This document shows, piece by piece, positions 1-8,196 of a DNA stretch of 64,000 nt. A program made the translations under genes and the position numbers. The notes below the pieces were generated by a model that did not search any database, had not been told where the DNA came from, and worked only from the letters and a program-made list of their open reading frames with translations. The stretch is from Ensifer sp. IC4062. GTDB lineage: Bacteria; Pseudomonadota; Alphaproteobacteria; Rhizobiales; Rhizobiaceae. Within the stretch, counting starts at the first letter, position 1, and every line of letters begins with the position of its first letter. The stretch lies in contig NZ_JADYVD010000004.1 of assembly GCF_020193575.1 (NCBI RefSeq), positions 62,001-126,000 on the forward strand, in the 5' to 3' direction.

Positions 1-1025
1 ATTATGTCCATCTCGCCGAGCGCCTGAACGCGCTTGCGCCGGGCAACTTCGCCAAGAAGACGATCTTCGTCACGACCGGTGCCGAGGCCGTGGAAAACGC
101 GGTCAAGATCGCCCGCGCCGCGACGGGGCGCCAGGCGATCGTCGCCTTCGGTGGCGGCTTCCATGGCCGCACCTTCATGGGCATGGCACTGACCGGCAAG
201 GTGGTGCCCTACAAGGTCGGATTCGGCGCGATGCCGGGAGACGTCTTCCACGCCCCCTTCCCGATCGAGCTCCACGGCGTCAGCGTGGAACAGTCGCTTG
301 CCGCACTGAAGAAGCTCTTTGCCGCCGACGTCGATCCGGCCCGCGTAGCTGCAATCATCATCGAGCCGGTTCAGGGCGAAGGCGGCTTTTACCCGGCTCC
401 GACCGCCTTCCTGAAGGCGCTGCGCGAAATCTGTGACCAGCATGGCATCCTGCTGATCGCCGATGAGGTTCAGACCGGCTTTGCCCGCACGGGCAAGCTG
501 TTTGCGATGGAACACCACGACGTCGCTCCCGATCTGATGACCATGGCAAAGAGTCTCGCCGGCGGCTTTCCGCTTGCCGCGGTCACTGGTCGCGCCGAAA
601 TTATGGACGCACCCGGTCCGGGGGGGCTCGGCGGCACCTATGGCGGCAACCCGCTCGGCATCGCCGCCGCGCATGCTGTCCTCGACGTCATTGAGGAGGA
701 GAAGCTCTGCGAACGCGCGAACCAACTGGGCAACCGCCTGAAGCAGCGCCTCGCCGCGATCCGCGAAAAGACGCCGGAGATCGTCGATATCCGCGGTCCA
801 GGCTTCATGAATGCGGTGGAATTCAATGACGTGCAGACCAACCTGCCAAGCGCGGAATTCGCCAACAAAGTCCGCCTCATCGCCTTGGAAAAGGGCCTGA
901 TCCTTCTGACCTGCGGCGTCCATGGCAACGTCATCCGCTTCCTGGCGCCGATCACGATCCAGGACGAAGTCTTCGCGGAAGCGCTCGATATTCTCGAAGC
1001 GTCGATCCTTGAGGCGCGCGGTTGA
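1..1025 (+). CDS. gabT: 4-aminobutyrate aminotransferase, 5' end cut by window
   Basis: PLP-dependent class III aminotransferase that converts GABA and 2-oxoglutarate to succinate semialdehyde and glutamate. The frame is already open at base 3 (reading YVHLAERLNALAPGNF), so the true start lies before the window. Visible family motifs are TTGAEAVENAVKIARA (cofactor region), the GGFHGRT segment, IIEPVQGEGG, LIADEVQTGFARTG with the cofactor Asp, and MAKSLAGGFPLAAV holding the Schiff-base Lys. The C-terminal small domain is complete and ends in ILEARG. gabD follows 130 bases downstream on the same strand, which supports the GABA assignment over other omega-aminotransferases. Confidence 0.93.
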   Translation, partial: YVHLAERLNALAPGNFAKKTIFVTTGAEAVENAVKIARAATGRQAIVAFGGGFHGRTFMGMALTGKVVPYKVGFGAMPGDVFHAPFPIELHGVSVEQSLAALKKLFAADVDPARVAAIIIEPVQGEGGFYPAPTAFLKALREICDQHGILLIADEVQTGFARTGKLFAMEHHDVAPDLMTMAKSLAGGFPLAAVTGRAEIMDAPGPGGLGGTYGGNPLGIAAAHAVLDVIEEEKLCERANQLGNRLKQRLAAIREKTPEIVDIRGPGFMNAVEFNDVQTNLPSAEFANKVRLIALEKGLILLTCGVHGNVIRFLAPITIQDEVFAEALDILEASILEARG

Positions 1026-1034
1026 CGGCAACTC

Positions 1035-1058
1035 GGGCGCCCGCTATCGCGGGCGTCC
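1035..1058 (+). terminator. Stem-loop between gabT and gabD
   Basis: A 10-bp stem (GGGCGCCCGC at 1035-1044 pairing with GCGGGCGTCC at 1049-1058, one G-T wobble) with a 4-base loop lies 10 bases after the gabT stop. No T-run follows, so it may be a processing or attenuation element rather than a full terminator. Confidence 0.45.
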
Positions 1059-1155
1059 GGACAGCAACGCCGGCTCGGACGTGCGCAACCGCCACTCCGC
1101 AAGAAATGAAGCGAGGCTTGGCTCTGCCACAACAGACCTCGCCCGAGGAAGTGCC

Positions 1156-2631
1156 ATGGGATTGACATCCGCACTGACCAAGCACCTTCGAGCAGCCGAC
1201 CTGTTTACGGCGCTCGAAAATGCAACCCGGCCCTCCATCAGGTGGACCGGCGCGACATTCGACGTCTTCAACCCCTCGACCGGCGAAGTGCTTGCAACGC
1301 TTCCCGACATGGGAATCGCCGAGGCGCATGCCGCGATCGACGCTGCTGCCGCGGCGCAGGGCCCCTGGGCTGCAAAGCCGGCGAAGGACCGAAGCGCGAT
1401 CCTGCGCCGTTGGCATGACCTGATCGTCGAGCATGCCGATGATCTCGCCGCCGTCCTCACCGCCGAAATGGGCAAGCCGCTCGCGGAAGCAAAGGGCGAG
1501 GTTCTTCACGCGGCAGCCTATGTCGAGTGGTATGCCGAGGAAGCCAAGCGCGTCTATGGCGAAACCTTCCCGGCACCGGCCAACGACCGCCGCATGCTCG
1601 TGATCAAGCAGCCCGTCGGCGTCGTCGGCACCATCACGCCGTGGAATTTTCCGGCCTCGATGGTGGCGCGCAAGATCTCGCCGGCGCTCGCCGCCGGCTG
1701 CGCCGTCGTGCTGAAGCCGGCGGAGCAGACGCCGCTCGTGGCCGGCGCGATGTTCGTACTCGCGGAAAAGGCAGGCTTCCCGAAAGGCGTCGTCAATCTG
1801 CTTTACGCCTCTGAAGGCGCACCGATCGGCCGCGAACTCTGCAGCAACCCCAAAGTCCGCAAGATCAGCTTCACCGGCTCAACCGAGGTCGGACGGCTGC
1901 TGATGCGGCAGTGCTCCGACCAGATCAAGAAGGTCAGCCTGGAACTCGGCGGCAACGCTCCCTTCATCGTTTTCGACGACGCCGACATCGATGAGGCTGT
2001 AGACGGCGCCGTTCAGGCCAAGTTCCGCAATGCCGGCCAGACCTGCGTTTCCGCTAACCGCATCTACGTGCAATCCGCGGTGCACGACGCCTTCGCGGAA
2101 AAATTCGTCGCCCGCGTGCGCGAGCTCAATGTCGGCGATGGGTTTACGAACGGGGTCGCGATCGGCCCGATGATCGACAGCCATGCGATCGAGAAGATCG
2201 AGGCGCATGTCGCCGATGCCTTGGCAAAGGGCGGAGAAGTACGATGCGGCGGCAGGCGGATCGGCACCAAGGGCACTTTCTTCGAGCCAACCGTTCTGAC
2301 TGGCATTTCACATAGTATGCGCGTTGCCCAGGAAGAGACCTTCGGCCCGATCGCGCCGATCATCCGTTTCGAAACGGCCGAGCAGGTCGTGGCCGAGGCA
2401 AACGACACGATCTATGGCCTTGCCGCTTATTTCTATGCCGAGAACCTGAAGCGTGTCTGGCATGTGGCCGAAGCGCTCGAATACGGCATGGTCGGCATCA
2501 ATACCGGGCGGATGTCTTCGGAAGCGGCGCCCTTCGGCGGCATCAAGCAATCCGGTATTGGCCGAGAAGGCTCGCGCCACGGGCTCGAGGACTATCTCGA
2601 GATGAAGTATCTCTGCATGGGCAACATCTGA
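1156..2631 (+). CDS. gabD: NAD(P)-dependent succinate-semialdehyde dehydrogenase
   Basis: Aldehyde dehydrogenase of 491 aa oxidising succinate semialdehyde to succinate, the second step of GABA breakdown after GabT. The open frame runs further upstream but the ATG at 1156 follows a GAGGAAG ribosome site and gives the normal family length. Seen in the protein: VGTITPWNFPASM (active-site Asn), KPAEQTPL (cofactor-binding Lys), FTGSTEVGRLL, LELGGNAPF with the general base near Glu263, and NAGQTCVSANR with the catalytic Cys at about residue 297. EETFGPIAPI and the C-terminal IKQSGIGREGS are typical of GabD. Likely in one unit with gabT. Confidence 0.93.
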   Translation: MGLTSALTKHLRAADLFTALENATRPSIRWTGATFDVFNPSTGEVLATLPDMGIAEAHAAIDAAAAAQGPWAAKPAKDRSAILRRWHDLIVEHADDLAAVLTAEMGKPLAEAKGEVLHAAAYVEWYAEEAKRVYGETFPAPANDRRMLVIKQPVGVVGTITPWNFPASMVARKISPALAAGCAVVLKPAEQTPLVAGAMFVLAEKAGFPKGVVNLLYASEGAPIGRELCSNPKVRKISFTGSTEVGRLLMRQCSDQIKKVSLELGGNAPFIVFDDADIDEAVDGAVQAKFRNAGQTCVSANRIYVQSAVHDAFAEKFVARVRELNVGDGFTNGVAIGPMIDSHAIEKIEAHVADALAKGGEVRCGGRRIGTKGTFFEPTVLTGISHSMRVAQEETFGPIAPIIRFETAEQVVAEANDTIYGLAAYFYAENLKRVWHVAEALEYGMVGINTGRMSSEAAPFGGIKQSGIGREGSRHGLEDYLEMKYLCMGNI

Positions 2632-2653
2632 GCGGCAACGGCCAGCGCCCACG

Positions 2654-3439
2654 CTAGTCGACGATGTGGTAGCCGCCGTCGACGTAAAGCACCTGGCCAG
2701 TTATCAGTCGCGCCGCGTCGTGGGCGAGAAACGCGGTCGCCATGCCGACGTCGTCGATGTCGACGAGTTCGTGGGCCGGTGCCTTCAGCTTCGTCTTTTC
2801 GAGCAGCGCGTCGAATTCCGGGATACCGGAAGCGGCCCGGGTGGCAAGCGCACCGGGAGAGATGGCGTGGACGCGAATGCCCTTGGGTCCGAGTTCCGCG
2901 GCCATGTAGCGCGCGGCACTTTCGAGCGCCGCCTTGGCGACGCCCATGATGTTGTAGTTCTCCACCACCACCTGCGACCCGTAATAGGTCATGGTGAAAA
3001 GAGTGCCTCCGTTCTTCATTAGCGGCTCCGCGAGTTGGGCCATGCGGATGAAGGACCAGCAGGATATCTCCATCGTGGTCAAAAACCCCTCGCGCGGCGC
3101 ATCGGTCACGCGCCCGCCGAGCGTGTCCCTGGGCGAGAAGGCGATCGAGTGGACGAGGAAGTCGAGCTCTCCCCAGGTTTCGCCGATGCGCTCGAAGACA
3201 GTCTCGATCTGACCAGGCACCGCCATGTCGAGCGGCAGGAAGATCGGGGACTCGAGCTCGCGTGCCAGCGGCTCGACATGTGGCTTTGACTTGTCGTTGA
3301 GATAGGTCACCGCGAGTTCCGCGCCCAAAGCACGAAACGCGCGGGCACAACCCCAGGCAATCGAGCGATCATTCGCAATGCCGACGATGAGGCCCTTACG
3401 ACCCTCGAGAAGCTTGGCCTTGACGGTGGGGATAGACAT
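2654..3439 (-). CDS. fabI: Enoyl-[acyl-carrier-protein] reductase (NADH)
   Basis: SDR-fold enoyl-ACP reductase of 261 aa, last step of the fatty-acid elongation cycle. The N-terminal GIANDRSIAWG is the FabI form of the nucleotide-binding loop, and YNIMGVAK supplies the Tyr-x6-Lys pair that separates FabI from ordinary SDRs; LYVDGGYHIVD is the usual end. It is the last gene of a four-gene operon and starts 15 bases after ackA stops. Rhizobia usually carry a chromosomal FabI as well, so this one may be an accessory isozyme; that is inference. Confidence 0.9.
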   Translation of the reverse strand: MSIPTVKAKLLEGRKGLIVGIANDRSIAWGCARAFRALGAELAVTYLNDKSKPHVEPLARELESPIFLPLDMAVPGQIETVFERIGETWGELDFLVHSIAFSPRDTLGGRVTDAPREGFLTTMEISCWSFIRMAQLAEPLMKNGGTLFTMTYYGSQVVVENYNIMGVAKAALESAARYMAAELGPKGIRVHAISPGALATRAASGIPEFDALLEKTKLKAPAHELVDIDDVGMATAFLAHDAARLITGQVLYVDGGYHIVD

Positions 3440-3454
3440 GCGGCGGTCTCCGGG

Positions 3455-4633
3455 TCAGGCGTTGGGAGCGCTGATGAGCGCCAAGGTATGGCGCGCGATC
3501 ATCAGCTCTTCGTCGGTTGGAAGGACATGAACGGCGATCCGGCTTTTGGCGGTGGAGATCAACGCGGCGCCGGCCTCATTCGCCGCCGGATCGAGCTCTG
3601 CACCAAGCCAGGCGAGGCCTTCGACAATACGCGCGCGGATCGGGGGCGAATTTTCGCCGACGCCCGCTGTGAAGACGAAGGCATCGATCCCTCCCAGCGC
3701 CGCCGCGAGCATCCCCGCATTGAGCGCACACCGGTAAACGAAATGGTCGATGGCAAGCGCGGCATTGGGGTCGTCGCTCGCCAGGAGGTCGCGCATGTCG
3801 TTCGACAGGCCAGACAAACCTTTGAGGCCGGCGTCGTGATAAAGGAGATCCGACACAGCCTGGGCACTCATCCCCTTCTCCATGATCAGATAGAGGACGA
3901 CACCCGGATCAAGCTGGCCCGGCCGCGTTCCCATCGGCAGGCCATCGAGCGCTGTGAAGCCCATCGTGTTTTCGATGCTGCGGCCGTCCCGCAACGCGCA
4001 CATTGAAGCGCCGCTGCCGAGGTGGGCCACGATGACGCGGGCCGCCTGCGGCGCCACCTCTCGCAGCCGCTCGGCAATGTATTCATATGAAAGTCCGTGG
4101 AAGCCGTAGCGCCGGATGCCCTGATCATAGAAGGCCCTTGGCAACGCATAGCAATCGGTGTGCTTGGCGTGACTACGGTGAAAGGCAGTGTCGAAGCAAG
4201 CGACCTGCGGCACATCCGGGTTGATCTCCATGGCAAGGCGGATCGGCGCCAGATTGTTCGGCTGATGCAGCGGTGCGAGATCCTGGTAGCTGGCAAGGCG
4301 GTCGAGCACCGCCGCATCGATCAGCGCGGGCCGCGCGTAGTCGGGACCGCCGTGCACGACCCGGTGACCGACCGCCCGCAATTCGAAGCCCTCCAGCGTC
4401 ATGAGCCAGCGTCTAGCCTCGTCAATGGCGGCCGGAAGGTCGCGAACGGCCTTCGCGTCATAGCTCTGGTCGATGAGCTGCGTACCGTCGGCCGCCGTCG
4501 CCTGTAGACGCGGCCGGGTGCCGATTCCGTCGATTTTCCCACGAATCTGGCGCGTCAGGTCCATGCCGGCAATGCCGAATACCTGGAACTTGAGGCTCGA
4601 TGAGCCGGCGTTGATGACAAGGAGCGCGTCCAT
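3455..4633 (-). CDS. ackA: Acetate kinase
   Basis: Interconverts acetyl phosphate plus ADP with acetate plus ATP. 392 aa from the ATG at 4633, which begins [16 protein letters not shown], the phosphate-1 loop of the acetate kinase family; the open frame extends 51 codons further but those residues are not family-like. Other signatures are [36 protein letters not shown] and [13 protein letters not shown]. The start lies 4 bases after the pta stop, so translation is probably coupled. Pta and AckA together make ATP from acetyl-CoA. Confidence 0.94.
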   Translation of the reverse strand: MDALLVINAGSSSLKFQVFGIAGMDLTRQIRGKIDGIGTRPRLQATAADGTQLIDQSYDAKAVRDLPAAIDEARRWLMTLEGFELRAVGHRVVHGGPDYARPALIDAAVLDRLASYQDLAPLHQPNNLAPIRLAMEINPDVPQVACFDTAFHRSHAKHTDCYALPRAFYDQGIRRYGFHGLSYEYIAERLREVAPQAARVIVAHLGSGASMCALRDGRSIENTMGFTALDGLPMGTRPGQLDPGVVLYLIMEKGMSAQAVSDLLYHDAGLKGLSGLSNDMRDLLASDDPNAALAIDHFVYRCALNAGMLAAALGGIDAFVFTAGVGENSPPIRARIVEGLAWLGAELDPAANEAGAALISTAKSRIAVHVLPTDEELMIARHTLALISAPNA

Positions 4634-4637
4634 GGCG

Positions 4638-5594
4638 CTACACCGCTGCCACTTGCGCGGCCCGGCGCCGCGCCGCGTAGAGCGCAGCAACAGCGCAGGA
4701 TGCAAGGCGCGTGCGCACCGAATCCGCCCGCGAGGTGAGCACGATCGGCACACGGGCACCCAGGACGATGCCGGCAGCGTCGGCATGGGTGAGGAACGTC
4801 AGGTTCTTGGCAAGCATGTTCCCTGCTTCGAGATCCGGCACCACGAGGATCTGGGCGTGGCCGGCCACCGGCGAATGGATGCCCTTGATGCGCGCTGCTT
4901 CCGGATCGATCGCGTTGTCGAAAGCGAGCGGTCCTTCGAGCAGGCCGCCGGTGATCTGGCCGCGCTCGGCCATCTTGCAAAGCGCAGCGGCCTCGATCGT
5001 CGAAGGAATCTTTGCCGTCACCGTCTCGACGGCCGAAAGAATGGCAACACGGGGCTCGCCGAGACCGATCGTGACCCAGAGATCGATCGCGTTCTGCACG
5101 ATGTCGCGCTTGGCCTCGAGGTCCGGGAAGATGTTGATCGCGGCGTCCGTGATGAACAGCGTCTCGGCATGGCCGGGGACATCCATGACGAAAACGTGGC
5201 TGATCCGCCGCACGGTTCGAAGGCCGGTGGCTGAGGCGGCGACCTCGTGCATCAGTTCGTCGGTATGCAGGCTGCCCTTCATCAGGAGTTCGCCCCTGCC
5301 CTCGCGGATCAACGCGACCGCCTTGGCGGCCGCGGCATGACTGTGCGGCACATCGACGATCTCCCACCGCCCGAGATCGAGCCCATGTTCCGCCGCCACG
5401 TTGCGGATCTTGGTTTCCGGCCCGACCAGCACCGGCGTGATCAGCCCCATCGCGGCGGCTTCGATGGCGCCGCTCAGCGAAGTTTCGTCGCAAGGATGCG
5501 CCACGATGGTGATCGTGGGCGCCTCGGCTCTCGCGGCCGCGATCAGGCGGTCATATTTGGACGGCTGGGTCGCCAGCGTGGTCACCTCGGACAC
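4638..5594 (-). CDS. pta: Phosphate acetyltransferase (short, PTA/PTB domain only)
   Basis: 318-aa single-domain phosphotransacetylase converting acetyl-CoA and phosphate to acetyl phosphate. It lacks the N-terminal regulatory region of the roughly 700-aa enterobacterial enzyme. Family features visible are [64 protein letters not shown] and [18 protein letters not shown]. Butyryl specificity cannot be excluded from sequence alone, but adjacency to ackA makes acetyl transfer most likely. Confidence 0.9.
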   Translation of the reverse strand: MSEVTTLATQPSKYDRLIAAARAEAPTITIVAHPCDETSLSGAIEAAAMGLITPVLVGPETKIRNVAAEHGLDLGRWEIVDVPHSHAAAAKAVALIREGRGELLMKGSLHTDELMHEVAASATGLRTVRRISHVFVMDVPGHAETLFITDAAINIFPDLEAKRDIVQNAIDLWVTIGLGEPRVAILSAVETVTAKIPSTIEAAALCKMAERGQITGGLLEGPLAFDNAIDPEAARIKGIHSPVAGHAQILVVPDLEAGNMLAKNLTFLTHADAAGIVLGARVPIVLTSRADSVRTRLASCAVAALYAARRRAAQVAAV

Positions 5595-5612
5595 TTGGAA
5601 CTCCTTCCCTGA

Positions 5613-7826
5613 TCAGGACGCATTGCGATCACGTGCGGCCTTGCGCACGACGAGAGGTACTGGCGCTTCACCGCTCAGGCCAAAAAGCGCTGTCACGCTT
5701 TGCAGCCGCTCTGCGGCAACGCCAGTCAGCGGTCCGGGAGCCTCCAAGACCTCTCGAAGGGCGGCAAAGGCAGCGCGGCGTTCCTCGATTTTCTCCGGCA
5801 GCAATTTTGGAATGGCCGCAAGCGCCGCCTCCTCGTCTACCAGCAACATGAAATACTGCGTGCGCATCAGTGCCTTGAACTCGGCAAGCGTCAGTTGCTT
5901 GGCGGAGGGATGAGCGCGCCGAAGCCGGCGAACCGCCTCGAAACCACGCTCATCGACCCTGCCGCGCGCCATGCCGACAAAAAGCAGCGCCCGGGCAAGA
6001 GCCTCCCGAAGGCCGCCCTTGGCCATGTCAGCTTTCAGCGCCGCGATCCTGTTTTCCAGGAGCGCGTGGTGCAGGAGGTTCTTTGCCGCTTTACGGGGAG
6101 GACGATCGGACGTGTCGATACCGAGCGCCGCTTGCAAGGCGGGCGCGCCATAGACCGCGTGAAACGTCTGCTCCGAAAGGTGCTCGACCATCTGGCGCCA
6201 GGCTTCCAACCCGTCGACGACCTGCCGGGACATGTTCTCTTGCAGCGCCAGGAGCGGGTTGTCAGGTGCCGCCGGTTGGCGCGCATCGCGGACGGTCCCG
6301 GCGGCGGCCTCGATCCAGGCCATGACCGGATTGCGCGGACCGAACACTTCGTAATGCAGGCGCAGCGGGTGCATGCTCCGCATCGCCTCCGCCATCGGCG
6401 GTGTCACCATCGCCTTAATCCAGGGCTGCAGGTAAGTACGGTAAAGCGCGAGATTGATCTCTGAGACCCGGGCGGCCGCGGCAAAGCGGCGGTCGTCCTC
6501 GATGTCGTTGCCACCGAAGGCGCGGATATCGTCGAGCGTGCGCGCCTCGCAACGCATGACCCATTCGCCGGTGACCAGATCCGGATTCTCGACAGCCGGT
6601 CCCACCGGCTCCAGTACCGCCTCGTAAAGGCCGGGTGGCAGCACGTCGATCAGGTCGATATTCGAGGCGAACTCGTCATGTTCCTTGCGGGCGACACCGG
6701 CTGAGACGAAGATGCCGAGATGCCCGATCTTCTCGTGTACTGTGTAGACGATGGTCTGGCCGTGCGCGCGGATCTCGTCGACGCTGTCGTAAAGATCCAG
6801 AATCCAGTCGAGCGCCTGCGCCGGCGGCGTGATGTTGTCGCCCTTCGAGCAGAAGACGACGATCGGCGAACGAATGTTGCGCATATCGATCGTTGTGCCG
6901 TCGGAGGTCTGGATCTCGCCCGCGGCAAGCTTGTTGCCGACGAAGAGCTCATCGACGATGAACTGCATCTCCTCCGCGTTCAGCCTCACATGCCCGCCCC
7001 ACCAGCGCTCGAAGCCGAGATAGCGGCCGGCCTCGGTATCGATCTTGGAGTAGAGATTGTATTGCTTGGTCCAGAGCGTGTTGGCGGGGTTCTGGTTCTC
7101 GAAGTTCTGCACCAGCCAGGCGCCATCGAATATGCCGGCGCCAAGATCGCCGGTGAGCGCGGTCAGCCAGCTGCCGCCGAGCAGGCCTCCCGAATAGCGC
7201 ATCGGATACTGGCCCCGGACACCTGCCCAATAGGAAAGCGGCGCGCCTGCGATGATGATCGGCCCGAAGAGTTCCGGGCGCAACGAGGCAAGAATCATCA
7301 CCGCCCAGCCGGCCTGGCAGTTGCCGATGGCGCAGGGCTTGCCGTCGGCATCGGGGTGGCGGGCAATCACTGTTTCGAGGAAGATCGCCTCAGCGCGGGT
7401 GATATCCTCGATGGTCTGGCCGGGGACGGGTTCGGGAAGGAAGCCGATGAAATAACAGGCGTGCCCCGCCTTCATCGCGACGCCGATCTCACTGTCGGCC
7501 TTGAAGCCGCCAATGCCCGGCCCGTGGCCGGCGCGCGGATCGACGACGACAAACGGCCTTTTCAATGGATCGATCACCACGCCAGCGGGCGGCACGATCC
7601 GCGCGAGCGCATAGTTGACGGGACGATCGAGCTTGCGGCCATCGCAGACGAGTTCCGCTTCGTAATCAAGCACATGAGGCGCAGTTCGCGCGGCGTGCTC
7701 TTCGTATTGGGTGCCGCGCTGGCGCATGACGTCCAGAAACAGGATGGAGCGCTGCCAGGCATCGAGCGCATAAGCATAGGCATCGGCAAAGGTCGGCACG
7801 GTCGGGATGGTGGATTGCTCAGGCAT
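5613..7826 (-). CDS. DUF3141 / PhaC-like alpha-beta hydrolase
   Basis: 737 aa when started at the ATG at 7826, which has a GAGGA site 9 bases upstream; a GTG at 7835 abuts that site and is less likely. The N-terminal half is an alpha/beta hydrolase related to polyhydroxyalkanoate synthases: GNCQAGWAVM puts a Cys (about residue 170) at the nucleophile elbow, VVFCSKGDNITPP supplies the acidic residue and HEKIGHLGIF the His. The C-terminal ~250 residues are helical and of unknown role. It heads the pta-ackA-fabI operon with an 18-base gap to pta. The S. meliloti operon orfA-pta-ackA-fabI has been reported as phosphate-stress inducible under PhoB; this gene occupies the orfA place. Whether it polymerises, hydrolyses or transfers acyl groups is not known. 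Confidence 0.8.
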   Translation of the reverse strand: MPEQSTIPTVPTFADAYAYALDAWQRSILFLDVMRQRGTQYEEHAARTAPHVLDYEAELVCDGRKLDRPVNYALARIVPPAGVVIDPLKRPFVVVDPRAGHGPGIGGFKADSEIGVAMKAGHACYFIGFLPEPVPGQTIEDITRAEAIFLETVIARHPDADGKPCAIGNCQAGWAVMILASLRPELFGPIIIAGAPLSYWAGVRGQYPMRYSGGLLGGSWLTALTGDLGAGIFDGAWLVQNFENQNPANTLWTKQYNLYSKIDTEAGRYLGFERWWGGHVRLNAEEMQFIVDELFVGNKLAAGEIQTSDGTTIDMRNIRSPIVVFCSKGDNITPPAQALDWILDLYDSVDEIRAHGQTIVYTVHEKIGHLGIFVSAGVARKEHDEFASNIDLIDVLPPGLYEAVLEPVGPAVENPDLVTGEWVMRCEARTLDDIRAFGGNDIEDDRRFAAAARVSEINLALYRTYLQPWIKAMVTPPMAEAMRSMHPLRLHYEVFGPRNPVMAWIEAAAGTVRDARQPAAPDNPLLALQENMSRQVVDGLEAWRQMVEHLSEQTFHAVYGAPALQAALGIDTSDRPPRKAAKNLLHHALLENRIAALKADMAKGGLREALARALLFVGMARGRVDERGFEAVRRLRRAHPSAKQLTLAEFKALMRTQYFMLLVDEEAALAAIPKLLPEKIEERRAAFAALREVLEAPGPLTGVAAERLQSVTALFGLSGEAPVPLVVRKAARDRNAS

Positions 7827-7835
7827 AATGTCCAC

Positions 7836-8135
7836 TCCTCGGCGCGATCGAAGATCGGTCTCATTCCTGCATGCAAATTAATAGCAACGTTGTTGTCGAG
7901 TGTTGATCCGCATCAAAGAAGGCAAGCGGCGGGCCGCATTTTATCCGATATTGCGGACCCCGCGGCTGTCATTGTTCCAAGAGTCCGAGGAGCGTAGCGA
8001 CGCCTTGTTACGGCGTTTTGACACCTCGCGCGAACGCGAAGTCTGCCGCGTCGCGCCGCATGCGGCCCAGCTTTCGGACGTCCCAAATGCTTACACGATA
8101 ACATTGCACTGAAACGCACCATCAGCAAGACAACC
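7836..8135. other. Divergent intergenic region, PhaC-like operon / htpG
   Basis: About 300 bases separating the divergent operon (start 7826) from the htpG promoter. An AT-rich stretch near 7870-7900 probably holds the operon promoter. I looked for two CTGTCAT-type direct repeats (a Pho box) and found only a degenerate match, so no PhoB site is called. No convincing ORF. Confidence 0.6.
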
Positions 8136-8164
8136 CTTGAAAATCGGCGCGTGGCTTGCCAATT
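8136..8164 (+). promoter_or_regulatory. Predicted RpoH (heat-shock sigma) promoter of htpG
   Basis: CTTGAA at 8136-8141 and CCAATT at 8159-8164 are separated by 17 bases. This matches the alphaproteobacterial RpoH pattern CTTGAA-N17-CCATAT-like, and the -10 element ends 32 bases before the htpG ATG, leaving a short leader that contains a GGAGG site at 8181-8185. Confidence 0.6.
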
Positions 8165-8196
8165 GGGGCAAACAAATCAAGGAGGTTTGCAACGCA

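Noticed and set aside
922-1155. N-terminal extension of gabD
   Set aside because: It would overlap gabT and is not aldehyde-dehydrogenase-like; the ATG at 1156 has a good ribosome site.
7836-7925. Pho box upstream of the PhaC-like operon
   Set aside because: Expected from the known PhoB control in S. meliloti, but no pair of CTGTCAT-like repeats could be read with confidence.
6720-7997. 425-codon plus-strand frame
   Set aside because: Antisense to the PhaC-like gene and running into its promoter; no motif.
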